A stretch of DNA of 64,000 nt, taken from assembly GCA_037367355.1 (NCBI GenBank), contig CM074699.1, forward strand, positions 2,232,001 to 2,296,000, given 5' to 3'. Below the pieces are notes generated by a model. The model made no database searches. It was not told the origin of the DNA and was given only the letters and a program-made list of their open reading frames with translations. The stretch is from Neoscytalidium dimidiatum. Lineage: Eukaryota; Ascomycota; Dothideomycetes; Botryosphaeriales; Botryosphaeriaceae. Positions 34,179 to 46,376 of this stretch are shown here, piece by piece; position 1 is the first letter of the stretch, and each line of letters opens with the position of its first letter. Both the position numbers and the translations under genes were made by a program.

Positions 34179-37100
34179 TTACAAATTGGTCGTTACAGTC
34201 ATACTATTACTATGCACCAGCATCACCGGCGGCAGCCCCTGACACAAGACCTCCAAATCCGCCAAGTACCGCACGCTCTCCTCCTCGCAGTTGCACGTCC
34301 CCTCCACGGGACTCGGCAGCGTTGTAAACACGACCGCCGTGTGCTCGACACTACTCTCGCGCCGGATCAGCTCGTTTAGGATCAGGTGCTGCGCACGGCA
34401 CGGCAGGTCGTTGAACGACAGCGGGACGGCCTGCTGGAATGGGAACCCGGAAGCCTGGGACGCGGCGCCGGGGCTTCCAGGCGGTGGCTGTTGCGTTCTC
34501 GTTGTGGCCGTCGTTGCTGCCGTGCTCCCGTAGAAAGGGGGATTGTTGGTGGCCTGGTTAGCGAAAGGGGCGCCCACTTGCGGCGAGCCGCTGCGCGTGT
34601 AGATGGACGTGCCCGGCCCGCCGCCCCGGCGCTCGCGCTGCTCTTCCGGCGATAGTGGCTCCGCGAACATGATGGACGGGCCCGGCCCGTCGTCGGCGGC
34701 CACCTGCGTGCGGGGCACCGGCTTGGACGTGAATTTTGGTAGCGATTGGCGTGAACTGGCCAGGTTGGTGTCGCTACTGCCGGGCTGAGGAGTCGTTGTT
34801 GGATGTGTGCGTGGCTGGGAGGTGACCAAGGTGCTGTCGGAGCACGCGGCAGTGGACTGGTCTGGGATAGCGAGGTTTTGTTGAGACTGTTCTTTCCTCG
34901 GTGTGGATGAGGGCGTTGCGCTTGCGTCGCGTTGGGGACGCATGAGTGGTGTGGAAGAATGGCTGACATTCTCGTCGACGCTGCGTGTTCTACGGACGGG
35001 AGCGATGGACTCTTCGTCATCGGAGGTGTCTTGAAGATCTTCGATGTCGTTTTCTGAAGCTGCGGAAAGATCGCCGTCGCTGCTCTCGGTCTCATCCGTG
35101 CCCTCACCGTCGGACGATGAGCTGGAGCTGTCCTGTCCATCGGCGAGGTCCGGAGGCAGCCGATGAGTCCGCATTCCCATGCTAACACCGAACTGCCTGA
35201 GGCTGCTCATAGAAGTTCTGCGTCTCCGGCGAAGCATTCTTCGCAGGTCGGTAAATCTCTTTGGCTTGTTTTCTCGGCCACCCTGCAGAAACGAAGTGCC
35301 TGGCCAATTCGAAGCATTCTCGAGGAAGCCCTCGATCTGCGCGACCTCCTCCATTGGCTTGATGGCTCCATTCTGTCTTCCACGGAGGTTTTGAATATAT
35401 TGCCACCAAGCCTCCTCCTTTAAGGCCTCCTCGATTTCGCGTGTTGCGTCACTGCTCGTCTTGTCGGTTTGCCCGTTGACGATGAACTCGTATGACTGAA
35501 GATCGCCGGAAGCCAACCAGAACACCAGCACTTCAGCTTCGATTCTCAGATTGTACAACAGAGTTTTCACCCTTCCACGCTCTTCCTCGACGTCTGACTC
35601 ATACTCTACAAAGACTGCTACGCGGAGTTTGTAGGCCCTTTTCCACGACGGCACAGTATTAAGGATACATCCAAGCTGAAGAATCAGGGTATACGTATCA
35701 AAGTTGGTTGTCAGGACGCTCTTCGTAGCCCCAGCTGGAGCTGCAATTTCCGCAGACATTTGAATGGGCCATAGGTCAATGTACTTTTTGGTATTTTCTT
35801 CCTCGTCATAGCTGCCGATATTCAGGGCGCCGAGCAGCCTTTCAAATTTCGACGGCTTTGGAGCTGGAAGCTCTAGCTCTTGAAACCCCTTTGCAATGGC
35901 AACGTTCACCTGAAGGCGCAAAAGCAAGTCCTCCAAGATGGTGACATAGCTTTGCGGCGTCACTGCGCTCTCCTTCCGGATCGCATCAGTTGGTAGTTGG
36001 CCTTTGAGCTTGTCTTCTTCGGCCTGCTTCCATTTGCCTTTGGGCTTCGCTGGGCTCGATGGCTTGGGATCGCCAGCACCATTTGCACTTTCTTCCGGAC
36101 GCGGGCGCCGTGGTGATGGGACATCGATGAGGGGATTCGTTCGAAGGTCGTTGAGATTATAAAAGCCCATGACCACGATATTCGGCTTCATTCCACCAAG
36201 ACCAGCACTCAGGACAACATTGCGGGTACCCCACTCGATGTCAGGAGATATGACAACATTGATGAAAGCTTTGATCCTGGAGAAGTCGATGTACTTTGTC
36301 CATGCCGTCTGCTGCTTTTTTGCCTCTGGAACAGCCCCAGCGAAATCGTTCGTGACGATGACATGACCAAGCACAAACAATGCTCCCTTCTTGAGAGAAT
36401 TGCAGAACTGGATCAGTTTATACTGTCTCCGCGGATCGTTGATGAAAAGTAGAATTTGTGGTCTCCAGAACTTGACGTGCTCTTGCCTCAGACGAAGAAG
36501 ATACTTCCGGACCTGATGGTAAATCAAACTTTGACTGACGTCTCCCCAAGGTTTTGGCGGCGTCGTGTAATGGATGATCAAGAATATCAAGACGAGAATG
36601 GCCACACATCCGGAAGCGGATAGGCCATCGACAAAGAACATCGTAATTCCGCTGGCGACGGCTCCGATTGCTGCTGTCCACCAATTGAAAAAGTGGAAAG
36701 ATGGTCGAAAGTTGGGCGCAGAGGCTACCTTGAGCAAGAAGCATGCTAGATTGGTGACTAAAAAGGTCATCAAATATGTCATGGTCACGAATGAGGCGAT
36801 CTTGTTGATGTCGGCCAGCATCGTCAATTGTGACAAGACGTAAGTAAGGAGAATGGCAAGGATTGGATCATCCGTGCCCTTGGTGCCCTGGCCGAATACG
36901 CTGAGCCCTGGAATCAACCTGTCTCGGGCTAGAGCTTGGAGAAGTTTGGCGGAGCCGATAACACCCATCAAAGTAGAGAAAAACGAAGATGCGAACTCCC
37001 CTAGAAGGACAAGGGCGCCAGAAACATTGACCTATTCATGGTCAATATATGCACCTATTTTACTACAGTAGATCGCAGACTTACCACTTGGATGACGTTA

Positions 37101-39017
37101 TCGTTGTTATAAAAGGATATTCTGGTGATACTTGCTGCCATTGCGACGATCACCAGGGTGTACGTAATAAATGTCAAGGCCAATCCAGAGAGAGTTCCTT
37201 TCGGAATAGATTTGCTCGGATTTTTGAGGTCTCCAGACATCGAGGCACCACTATATGATTTCAATGTAAGCATTAGATGTGCTCAGAGTTCAAGTGCCGG
37301 AGGACTGACGCAAATATACCCCCTGTTGCTGGGAAGAGAATGCCAAATAAATCTTGCCATGTCTCCTTCCCTTTCATTTGACTACCAGCCGCACCTTTGG
37401 TAAGTTTAGGTAACAGATTACCCTTGAAAGTCTCGAGGCTGAGGCCAGTGTACTCGATACCCAATTTTAGGTTCGTGAACGGGGGCTGTACAAGAGTAGA
37501 GACGGGAATGCTGAAAGTAGCTACTAAAACAATGACGAGAAGAGCGTTGCTGCATCGGGCAAACAGGCTACTGCCGGCTAGGCATATCGCTGTGCAAAGG
37601 ATCAGAGCGATAGTTGCCCATAGATACTGCCACCAGAAGTCATCAGGCAGCCAATTCGCCCAACTGCCGTGGGCTGAGCCAAAATTCTGCACCAAACAGG
37701 CGACAAGGCCGACGGCATTCATACCTGTGTTCAGCACGAATCCAAGATAGAACACAATGCCAATGGACCCGCCGAATTCGGGTCCAAGGCTTCGGGAGAT
37801 GAGGTAATATGCACCCCCACCTCGTACTGTCCCATTGGTTGCGATCGCAGAAATTGATAGAGTGGTCAGGAAGTTAATGGCATAGCAAGAAATGAGCATT
37901 CCTATCATATGGGTTAGCTCTCTGGCCTTGCACACGCGGGAACACCGAAAAATAAAGAAGGTCCGGCCGGCGAAGAGATGGAAGACAAGATGTCATCCCG
38001 ACTCGCCGCATCCCGCAGCCGAAATCATGTGCGTGCGGATGAGACCAAGACGCTTTGATCGGCCGAAAGGGATCAACATCGTACATGGCTAGTTGTACAC
38101 GTATTGCAGCAAGCTAAGACGGAATGCATGGGCAGTCAAAGAAACCATCCGGACGTAGATGTGCAGATATATTCCGAACATTTATGTCTTGACGGTTGCT
38201 CCGAATCCACATGTGTGCTTGCCTCATGCTGTCGGACTCCGTTCGAAGTTCGATGCCGAACTTGTATCGATGCATTGACTCAAGCCAAAATCACCCTGAT
38301 CCATGCACCTCCGTGCGAGGTGACTGGACCTCACCACAGCCCAAGTGGACCATCGTGGTGGGAGATTTGTCCGAGATTGGGTCGTATCCATCGAGATTGG
38401 ACCATCGTGTTGCGTTCTGTGTGGACCGCTCCTCCATCACGCACGGGCTGCAGGAGAAACTGATGGAGGACAGAGTGCAGTCGGGGACACTCACCCATCA
38501 TTCCAAGTACTCCGCTTTGGCCAAGGATAAAACCAAAGCGGAGGAACATCAAGATACTCAATACGTTCAGGGTTGTGGGCACGAAAACCCCGGCAAATGT
38601 GCCGAGCTTTGAGGACGCGTCTCCAGCTTTGGCGGGATCCGTCCCAGAGACACGTCCCCTGCTACGGGAGCGCTCCGAGCCATGTTTTCCATGGTGCTTC
38701 CGCCGTCCGCTCGGCGTCAAGGAGGGAGCCACAGAGGCTGCACGCGATGCTGGCGTGCTTGCCACGAAGCTCTTGCCTCTGGAGAAAAGGCTGGTGAAAA
38801 AGGAGCCAAGGCCTTCGCTTTCACGTGGGCTGCGGTGACGTCCACGGCGGGGTCCAGCAGCCAGGAGTGGCTCGTTCTCGTCGTCGTGAGACGAAATCTG
38901 AGAAACTGACCAGCGGCGTTGGAGCTGATGCGAATCGTCCTGGGCGGCGCGCGTGGTGAAGTTGGAGCGGGAGTGGACCCGGGGAGGCATGCGGGACGAT
39001 CCCCCGCCAGAAGCCAT
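34179..39017 (-). CDS. VHC1: Cation-chloride cotransporter (SLC12 family), vacuolar Vhc1-like
   Basis: Four exons: 39017-38495, 37901-37310, 37250-37085, 37031-34179, giving 1377 residues; all junctions restore conserved sequence (GVLGMMG to MLISCYAINFL; FPATGGIFA to GASMSGDLKNPS). The N-terminal 140 residues are basic and Ser-rich. The SLC12 transport core follows: FLRFGFILGQSG, SISAIATNGTVRGGGAYYLISRSLGPEFGGS (quoted in two parts: ATNGTVRGGG and SRSLGPEFGGS), then MGVIGSAKLLQALARD. The long C-terminal half is the regulatory cytosolic domain. Yeast Vhc1 moves K+ and Cl- across the vacuolar membrane; transport here is inferred from family. The first intron is 593 nt, about ten times the usual size here, and holds a decayed inverted-repeat element. 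Divergent from the Avt3/4-like gene. Confidence 0.93.
38127..38213. mobile_element. Decayed third copy of the ~86-nt inverted-repeat element, inside an intron
   Basis: The arms begin CATGGGCAGTCAAAGAAACC and end with a degenerate complement finishing at ATTCCGAACA...CCACATG. The left arm matches the arms of the copies at 59.97 and 62.3 kb (shared CATGGGCAGT, then CCGGACGTA), and the total length of 87 nt agrees. It lies within the unusually long first intron of the Vhc1-like gene. Similarity in the right arm is weak, so this is a tentative call. Confidence 0.5.
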
Positions 39018-39704
39018 AGCGTCGATGTGGTGGTGAGTACGAGCTCGGCCACTGCTGCGGCTGCGGCTGGGGTTATTGGCGGTGGAGAGGCGAGCGGGAG
39101 GGGAGGCTGATTAAACAGGTGCTCGACACCGACATGGCTTGGCTGATGGAGGATGTTGTCACAGCGAGGGCGGTCCCTGGGAGAAGGCGGCGCATAAAGC
39201 TCGCTTCCTTGCAACGGACTGGAGCCGGTGCTGGTTGGGCGGGCCTTTTGACGGTTGAAGCTGTGGCGTGGCGGCACGTCGGCGTTTCTACACGGCGGGC
39301 GGCCAGGGCAGAGCAACCAGCGGCTGGCAGCGGACCGGCAGCCCAGCCCAGCCCAGCCCAGCCTGAGGTACGGCGGATGACCTACCCAGCCGGACATCGT
39401 CGCGCGTTGGGCCCTCCACCGCCAGCGTGATCATGCTTGCTGTCGCCTATCTCGCTTCTCGCTGATCCCGCGCCGTTTCTTTGCCCTCGTCGCTTCCTCG
39501 ACCTGCCCCACAAGCCCTGCCTCGCGCCCAGCTGGCCTGCGCTCCCTTGACGTATAGGCGATCCGCTCCCGCGCTCGTGGCCTGCCTGACATAGCTCCCA
39601 CCCTCCTGCCCACAAATCCCTCATACAAGACCTGTCCTCCGCTGCACGCCAGTCTCACAAATCGCTCGTTCCTCGCTCTCCCGGACAAACAAATACCGCA
39701 CGCC
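39018..39704. promoter_or_regulatory. Divergent promoter region of the two vacuolar transporter genes
   Basis: The gap separates the start codons of the Vhc1-like (-) and Avt3/4-like (+) genes. A CAGCC pentanucleotide repeat (about five units) lies at 39339-39363, and a pyrimidine-rich stretch near 39470-39690 precedes the plus-strand start. No gene seen; overlapping long frames are compositional. Confidence 0.6.
39339..39363. repeat. CAGCC pentanucleotide tandem repeat
   Basis: Five consecutive CAGCC units in the divergent promoter. Confidence 0.9.
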
Positions 39705-42066
39705 ATGCCCGACCAGGAGTCCAAGCCCAGGCCGGTGCCTGCGGCGAAGGCTTCTCCGAGCGACAGAGGTCGATCGCCCGCCGAGGGCTCCCTCTCACGA
39801 GCTACCTCGACGAAACGCCTGGGCTCACCTGTTCCGTCGTACGCCCAGGGAGCTTCGCCTCGAGTCCCTCAGGTGCCTACTCCCCAGCAGCTCCAATCCG
39901 GCGATGTCCCCGAGTCACGAACGCCTCTCGCTGGCCTCGAGCCAGGCAAGTCATCCCTTGCCGGTCCGGGAGAGTCAGCTCTCGCAAACGCCCTGAAGGG
40001 TTCCTTTGGTGGGAGCAGCCCGCCGCGCTTTGGCACTCCTCCGCTGCGCGCTGCATCTCCCGTCCCCGATGGCCTGAACGTCCCTAGAACCAACTATGGC
40101 TCCTTCAACTCGCAACAACAGCAACAACAACAACACGGAAGCCCCTCAGGCCGCTTGGAGGACCACGAGATTGTGAGGAGACACTTGGTGGGCGGCGGCA
40201 ACGGCTCCTCCTCCAACCTTGCCGGCGGTGTGTACGGATCGCCGAAGCGTGGGGGTCCGCGTGGGTCGGACAACGGCGATCGTGCGGCCGAAGAGGAAGA
40301 GCAGGAGAACTTCGACAGTCTGCAGCTGCAGGGTGGAGACATCACCCGCCAAATCTACCGATGGACGGAGCAGCAGGAGGCTGAAGCTCAGGGAAAGACC
40401 CGGAGGAGTCGTAGTTTCCACGCGGCCCGTCCTCGCCCCGAGGATTCGGTGTTGAATATCGACAGCATCAAGCAACCTGGTGGATTCCGTCGGAACTACA
40501 TCAGAAGGGCGGCAGGCAGCCCGTCGCCAGGGCCTTCGGACGCCCACAACGGTGCTGCCAAGCGAAAGCCCCAGGTCTTCACGAGCAATTTCCTGGAATT
40601 CTTGAGCTTGTACGGCCACTTCGCCGGCGAGGAACTTGAAGAGGACGACGAGGCTCTAGGTCCGGATGAATATTTTTCCTCTGATGCCTATGACGAGGGC
40701 ACAGCTGGGGAGGAGGATGAGTCGGACGGAGAACCCGGTGAACACAGCGCGTTGCTGACGCCTGGAAAAAAGCGGAAGAAGAGAAAGCACAGGGAATCGG
40801 GCAAAGGCAGTCCATCCGGTGCAGCCATGTTGCTGCTCAAGTCTTTCGTTGGCACGGGAGTTCTGTTCCTTCCAAGAGCTTTCCTCAACGGAGGTATGCT
40901 CTTCAGCAACCTCGTCCTTCTCCTTGTCGCTGGCCTCAGCTACTACTGCTTCGTCCTTCTCACTACTACTCGTCTCTATGTCCACGCTTCTTTTGGAGAC
41001 ATGGGATACCACTTGTACGGCAAGTGGATGCGAAACCTGATCAACATTTCGCTTGTGGTCAGCCAAATTGGCTTTTCGTCTGCTTACATTGTTTTCGTCT
41101 CCGAAAACCTTCAGGCATTTGTCGAAGCTGTCTCCAAATGCCGTACTTTCATCGACATCAAGTACATGATCTTGATGCAGATGATCATCTTCTTGCCGCT
41201 TTCGCTCTACCGGAATATTAACCACATCCAAAAGCTTGCGCTTGTTGCCGATGCATTCATTATCCTTGGGCTGGTTTACCTGTATTACTACGACATTCTT
41301 ACGCTTGCATCTCAAGGCGGCGTTGCCGATATCAAGAACTTCAACCCTAACAACTGGACACTTTTCATTGGAACCGCCATCTTTACTTTTGAGGGCATTG
41401 GTCTCATCATCCCGATTCAAAGCAGCATGAAGGACCCTGCGAAGTTCCCTAGAGTTCTCGGAATGGTCATGATCATCATCACCGTCATTTTCGTCAGTAT
41501 GGGAGCCCTCTCATACGCTGCTTTTGGATCTAAGACGAAGACCGTCATCATCCTCAACATGCCGCAGGACAACAAGTTTGTCAACGGCGTACAGTTCATC
41601 TACTCGCTGGCGATTTTGCTGTCTACGCCGCTCCAAATTTTCCCGGCAATCGAGATTAGTTCGCAGCAGCTTTTCAGCAAGACGGGCAAGTTCAACCCAT
41701 GGGTCAAGTGGAAGAAGAACTTCTTCCGTTTTTTCATGGTAATGTGCTGCGCTCTTATTGCGTGGGTTGGCGCGGGCGACCTGGACAAGTTTGTGTCTCT
41801 TGTGGGCAGCTTTGCCTGCATTCCCTTGGTCTACATCTACCCGGTAAGTGAATGTTAGATGAGATAGTTTCGACGCCGCTGCTAACTTCAGTCGTTAGCC
41901 CATGCTCCACTACAGAGCTGTCTCGCGCACCTTCTGGCAACGCTTCGCCGACGTTTTTCTTTGTATCGTTGGCCTCGTTATGATGCTGTACACGACTGCG
42001 CTCACTATCAACAGCTGGATTGGTGGAGATAGTTCGAAGCCTCCCGGTTACTGTGATTCCAAGTAA
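39705..42066 (+). CDS. AVT3: Vacuolar amino acid transporter, Avt3/Avt4-like (SLC36/AAAP)
   Basis: Two exons, 39705-41843 and 41899-42066 (55-nt intron, GTAAGT donor, phase 0), encode 768 residues. A long Ser/Pro-rich cytosolic N-terminus (1-370) contains an eight-residue Gln run near 137-145 and basic and acidic patches. The AAAP core begins at about 371 with AMLLLKSFVGTGVLFLPRAF, whose GTG is the unwound TM1 substrate site, and continues through about eleven membrane segments (GFSSAYIVFVSENLQAFV, AIFTFEGIGLIIPI, TPLQIFPAIEI). Yeast Avt3 and Avt4 export neutral and basic amino acids from the vacuole. The extended N-terminus is typical of Avt3/4 rather than Avt1. The last exon supplies the final helix and a short tail. 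Confidence 0.93.
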
Positions 42067-42758
42067 GGTTGACTTGTGCTGAATGGCAACACTTGCAATT
42101 GAAATATCCTTTTGGACTGTCCCGATGTCACTCCTTCTCGACCGGTTAGAAAGATTTCGCTTGTACAAAACAGTCGTCGGAAGCATGTAAATTGGATCGA
42201 ATAGCGATGGGTTCTCTTTGTTCTTTGTTTGTGCGCCGTCACGCATATGCATCATAGAGGCGTCCAAGAGTAGGTTTTTGCGAAGTTGATATAGCACATA
42301 GCAATGTAACAATGTCATTTGCACATGGCTCCTGCCTGTCGCGTCGCTGTGTCCGTCGGCTATCAGAGAGAGGGAGCCGACACGGGCGGCCAGTCCGGGA
42401 TCCAATGGCGCATCATCTATCGACCCCACCATCGCATCGTCCGCTATCTCCGACACGCCGCCCGCCAAAGAGTCACATCAAAGCATTGGTGCCCGTGCCA
42501 GCACATACGATGACTGTGCCAATAAAGATTTATTGCTGTGCTTAGCTACGCACTTGTACCAATATCCTCGCTCACCTCGTTCTTTGCGTTCATCCCCCAA
42601 CTCTCCTCAATCGTCTCAAATGCAATTGAGATAAACCCACCACGGCTCACTGCTGGCAGTCGATTCCTTTGGCGACTCTCGCAACCACAGTCACCACTCG
42701 CCTTCTGCAGTTAGCGGTGCCGGAGGCCAAAGGGGGAAGAAAAAACGCTTTGCTCATA
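42067..42758. other. Intergenic region, Avt3/4-like to P450
   Basis: This is the 3' flank of the transporter and promoter of the P450. The P450 frame is open upstream to 42669 but without an ATG. No other gene supported. Confidence 0.5.
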
Positions 42759-44334
42759 ATGGCGCTCACCACAACCCTCTTCGCCCTCCTCCCCAGCATG
42801 GCGGTCCTCCTCGCCCTGCCCCTCCTCGGCCTCCTCACCGTCGCCCTTTATCGCCTACACCTGCACCCCCTCTCCGCCTTCCCGGGTCCGCCACTCGCGC
42901 GCCTGACGTCCCTCCGGCTCTACGCGCACTCGTATCTGGGCACCGAGGCCCGCGTCATCGACCGCCTGCATGCCGTCTACGGGCCCATCGTGCGCATCGC
43001 GCCCAACGAGCTTGACATCTCGAGCGGCGACGCGCTCGCGCCCATCTACGTGCAGCGCGGCGGGTTCAGGAAGGCGCAGTGCTACCGAAACTTCGACATC
43101 GAGGGCCACCAGAGCATCTTCTCGGCCGTGGACCCGGGCCACCGGGCGCCGCGGGCGAAGGCGGTGGTGCCGCTGTTCAGCACGCAGGCGATCAGGCGCG
43201 AGGGCGAGGAGGTGATTCGCGGGGTGGCGGAGCGGCTGTGTAGGCGGTGGGAGGGGGAGATGAGGGAGGGGAGGGGGCGTGGTGGGAAGGTGCGGGTTGA
43301 TGTGCTGAATTTGGCGAGGAGTCTGGCGCTGGATGCGGTGAGTGGCTACCTTTTTGGACGGTCCTATGGGGGCGTGGAAGAGGGAAAGAAAGTCGGCGGC
43401 GGCGAGCAATCACAACAGCAGCAGTTGAGCGCGAGTCAGTTCGTGAATACGTTTGTGGCGGTGGGCAGATTCTTTTATTTGCCCAATTGGGTTTTCTTTG
43501 CTGTCGAGGCACTGGCGATGCGGTTCAGTATGGAAAAGCATGAAGTGGAGAGCAGTATGGGGACCGTCGCGGCGTTCGTCAAGGACATTGTCGAAGAGGC
43601 GGAGAAGGGTGGTCGCGAGGAGACTTACCATGGTCGGCTGCTCAAGGCTGGCTTCACGAAGGACGAAACAATGGCACAATGCATGGATTTGATGTTCGCG
43701 GGGACAGATTCAACAGGAATGAATCTCGCCACTGCATGCTGGTGGTTGACCAAGAGACCTGAAGTGTAAGTCCATCATGCAGTCTACGAAGCGAGAATAC
43801 TGCTGGGCGGCACACCGAAAGAATACTAACAAAGACTCCGCCGCTAGCTATGATCGCCTCCGGACAGAGATTCTCGCCAATCCTGAAGCAGACCCTCAAA
43901 CTCTGCCTTACCTCTCCGGAGTCATCAAAGAAACGCTGCGCATAAGCATGGCTAACCCAACTCGCCTGCCACGTGTCGTGCCGCCCGAGGGCTGGAATTT
44001 TCAGTCAATCTTTATACCCCCGGACACTGTAGTTGGTCTCTCGCCGTACACGCTGCACTTCAACCCTCAGGTGTTTCCGCGGCCGCATGAGTTCCTACCT
44101 GAACGTTGGGATAACCCGACACCTGAAATGTTGCGCGACCACATCCCCTTTGGGTTGGGCAGCCGGGCTTGCATTGCTAGGAATTTGGCAACTGTCGAGT
44201 TGTACTTGGCGGTGAGAGAGATCGTGCGAAGAGGGGTGGTTGAAGGAGCAACATGTGCAAAGGAAAAGATCGAGATTCTGGACTGGTTCAACTCAAGGGT
44301 TATCGGTGAGAAAATAGAGTTGGAATGGTCATGA
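42759..44334 (+). CDS. Cytochrome P450 monooxygenase
   Basis: Two exons, 42759-43765 and 43848-44334 (82-nt intron with ACTAAC branch site, phase 2), encode 497 residues. An N-terminal hydrophobic anchor (LFALLPSMAVLLALPLLGLL) is followed by the proline-rich hinge FPGPPLARL. The I-helix oxygen-binding motif FAGTDST lies near 314, the ExxR helix reads KETLR near 362, the PERW motif is at LPERWDNP, and the haem loop FGLGSRACIARN has the axial Cys444. All catalytic hallmarks are intact. The overall pattern resembles fungal class II microsomal P450s often involved in xenobiotic or secondary metabolism; the substrate cannot be read from sequence, and no polyketide or peptide synthase is nearby. 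A disordered Gln-rich insert (QSQQQQLS) occurs near residue 215-225. Confidence 0.93.
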
Positions 44335-44522
44335 GACAAGAAAGTTTAAGGAAATATAGGCGGCATAGCCATTGGAAGGAGAAAGACAGCAGGCGAGAGG
44401 AGAAAAGGCTGGAATGCTTATGGCAACTAAAACCATATAAGGTAGATTTTCACAGAGGAGAGAACGGATGAGCCTTGCTGCGTTTTTGACATGGTTTATG
44501 TACAATTGGGCTATATTGCGCA

Positions 44523-46058
44523 TTACTCGCTATCGCTGTCATCACTGCTCGATGCCTCATCTTCTTCCATATGTTCCTCTTCGTCCTCATCAGGCGTTCC
44601 GTTCATGATGAATGCCCTTAAGCATGTGATACGGTTACCCGTCTCATGTGCGCCTACCAATTCTCCGACCGCTTTAGCGGAAAGGGTGTTGCTGACGGTA
44701 GCAGCCTGACCGTTGGCCTTGTCTTCTTGCTTCGAGACATTACTGACTTCATCTTCGGCGGGCAGACTGAGCTCACCTTGGCTCAGTCGCCAAATTCTCA
44801 CAGCTCCGTCGCTACTGCCCGTAATCATGAAGAACTGATCTCCTCCTACAGAAATCGGCAAAATTTCAAAATCCTTGATTCGACCAGTAAGTCCCGCTGT
44901 TTTTCCTCCAAGTTGTGCGAGGAGCTTGCAGCTGGGCACCGCAGCTTCTGTGCCAGACCTGACTGCCTTCGAAGCGGCCTCCGGGGTTACAGTTTCTTTG
45001 GTGGAATAGAACAGAATGCGGCCATCCTCGGTGGAGACAGCAAGTATGCCGCCCAGATCGTCGCTCAGCCCTGGTACGTAGTGTACCTGGTGAATCTTTG
45101 TCATAGGTCTGGGCAGCGTCTGAGACTTTGGTCGCGAGTCCAGGCCATATACGACGAAGCCTCGCTCGAAAGCGACGACCCACTCTTCCCCATCTGGGCT
45201 CCATTTGACCTTTCGTCCTTCACCACTCGACCACTTACCCTCGCCAACGTTTTGCAGTATCTCTCGGTCAAAGCTGAGGACACTGGCTTTCTTGCCGGTC
45301 ATGACATTCCACAACCGCATGCACTTCTCTCCCTTGCTGACACTGATCATGAGCTTTTGACTCGGATGCACTGCAAAATCGTTGATTCCAGAGGGAACCT
45401 CGCCAGGACCGGCCGTGTCGCCGCTTGGTCTCCCCTGCGGCTTCGGTATCGGTGCCTTGATGCTCGAAAGCACCGTCCAATCGCGGGTTCGCGTAATCGC
45501 TATTGTATTATCATCTGCTCCAGAAAATAATTTCGAACGACTTGGAAAGTGCAGCGCATTGATGTTGGAGGAGTGGTGCATGAGCGACCCCATCTCCCGG
45601 TTCTTGGGATTATGAGTGATCGGCGTGCCAGACAGGGAGGGTATCGAAGGTTGTGCGTGGGCGGGAGGTGGTACGGTAGAGAGCTGGTAGAGGTTGATGC
45701 GTTCGTCGGTGCTACCGCTGGCGAGAATGACTTTCTGCGATTTTGGGTCGGAGGAGTCGGAAGCTGGAGAGAGGGCAAGACAGCGGATAGCGGAGGCGTG
45801 GGCGTTGAACAAGAAGGAGTCGGCGAATTTGACGGTACTGTTGCCCTTGAGTGGTTCCTTGAAATCTGGCTGCGCAGCTATCGTAGCGGTGAGGCCGTGA
45901 AGCACACGCTCGTAGGATCCGGTGATAATTTGTAGCGACACCGGCGTAGCGGGATTGGAGGGGAGGGGAGTGCCGTTGGCGGAATGTTGTGCAGGTGCCG
46001 TCTTCTGTACCCTGGGAGCTGCATCTTCAGGTTGGGTGTCGCGCTTCCTCTTCGCCAT
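44523..46058 (-). CDS. MAK11: WD40 ribosome biogenesis protein Mak11/PAK1IP1
   Basis: A single exon encodes 511 residues, starting at MAKRKRD; the frame is open 28 codons further upstream but MAKRK fits the basic N-terminus of the family. WD-repeat blades are visible: GSYERVLHGL near the start, FNAHASAIRCLALSP, ILASGSTDERINLYQL, KLFSGADDNTIAIT, GINDFAVHPSQKLMISVSKGEKCMRLWNVMTGK, KVKWSPDGEEWVVAF, FFMITGSSDGAVRIWRL (each quoted in part). The C-terminus is strongly acidic (DEDEEEHMEEDEASSSDDSDSE in part). Mak11 acts in the nucleolus on pre-60S particles, with Rlp24. It is transcribed divergently from VID21 across about 320 bp, so the two may share a promoter. Confidence 0.92.
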   Translation of the reverse strand: MAKRKRDTQPEDAAPRVQKTAPAQHSANGTPLPSNPATPVSLQIITGSYERVLHGLTATIAAQPDFKEPLKGNSTVKFADSFLFNAHASAIRCLALSPASDSSDPKSQKVILASGSTDERINLYQLSTVPPPAHAQPSIPSLSGTPITHNPKNREMGSLMHHSSNINALHFPSRSKLFSGADDNTIAITRTRDWTVLSSIKAPIPKPQGRPSGDTAGPGEVPSGINDFAVHPSQKLMISVSKGEKCMRLWNVMTGKKASVLSFDREILQNVGEGKWSSGEGRKVKWSPDGEEWVVAFERGFVVYGLDSRPKSQTLPRPMTKIHQVHYVPGLSDDLGGILAVSTEDGRILFYSTKETVTPEAASKAVRSGTEAAVPSCKLLAQLGGKTAGLTGRIKDFEILPISVGGDQFFMITGSSDGAVRIWRLSQGELSLPAEDEVSNVSKQEDKANGQAATVSNTLSAKAVGELVGAHETGNRITCLRAFIMNGTPDEDEEEHMEEDEASSSDDSDSE

Positions 46059-46376
46059 TGTGCGTGGTGCCTGTGCAGATGTGCGGATGGCTGAGTGATG
46101 GTGTGCAGGTTGCAGTCGCGCGTCACTCTGGCTGCGGCGCATGGAACTTTTTCTGCCGGGACGTCAAAGGCGGTGAGGCGCGGCGGCATTGGACAACAGC
46201 CCGCAATCCAGGGAGACCGGGCGCGCGACAACCACCCAGGCCCGTACTCTCATATCGACCTGGCAAGCCGCACGCTCACCTAACTCATCAACTTTCCTCG
46301 CCCACCACACCCCGAAACCCTCGCCGTGGCGCTTTTCGCGAATGACGGATGTCGTTCCGCCGGGCTGTCATCTCCT
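46059..46376. promoter_or_regulatory. Short divergent promoter between MAK11 and VID21
   Basis: Only 318 bp separate the two start codons. Nothing beyond moderately GC-rich DNA is evident; both genes act in growth-related nuclear processes, so joint control is plausible but unproven. Confidence 0.6.

Noticed and set aside
38495..39017. A separate gene at the 5' exon of the Vhc1-like gene
   Set aside because: The exon ends in LNVLSILMFLRFGFILGQSG, which is the conserved first SLC12 helix, and it joins in frame to the next exon.
41755..42468. 237-codon minus-strand frame overlapping the end of the Avt3/4-like gene
   Set aside because: It overlaps the last membrane segments and the 3' exon of a well-supported transporter and has no features of its own.
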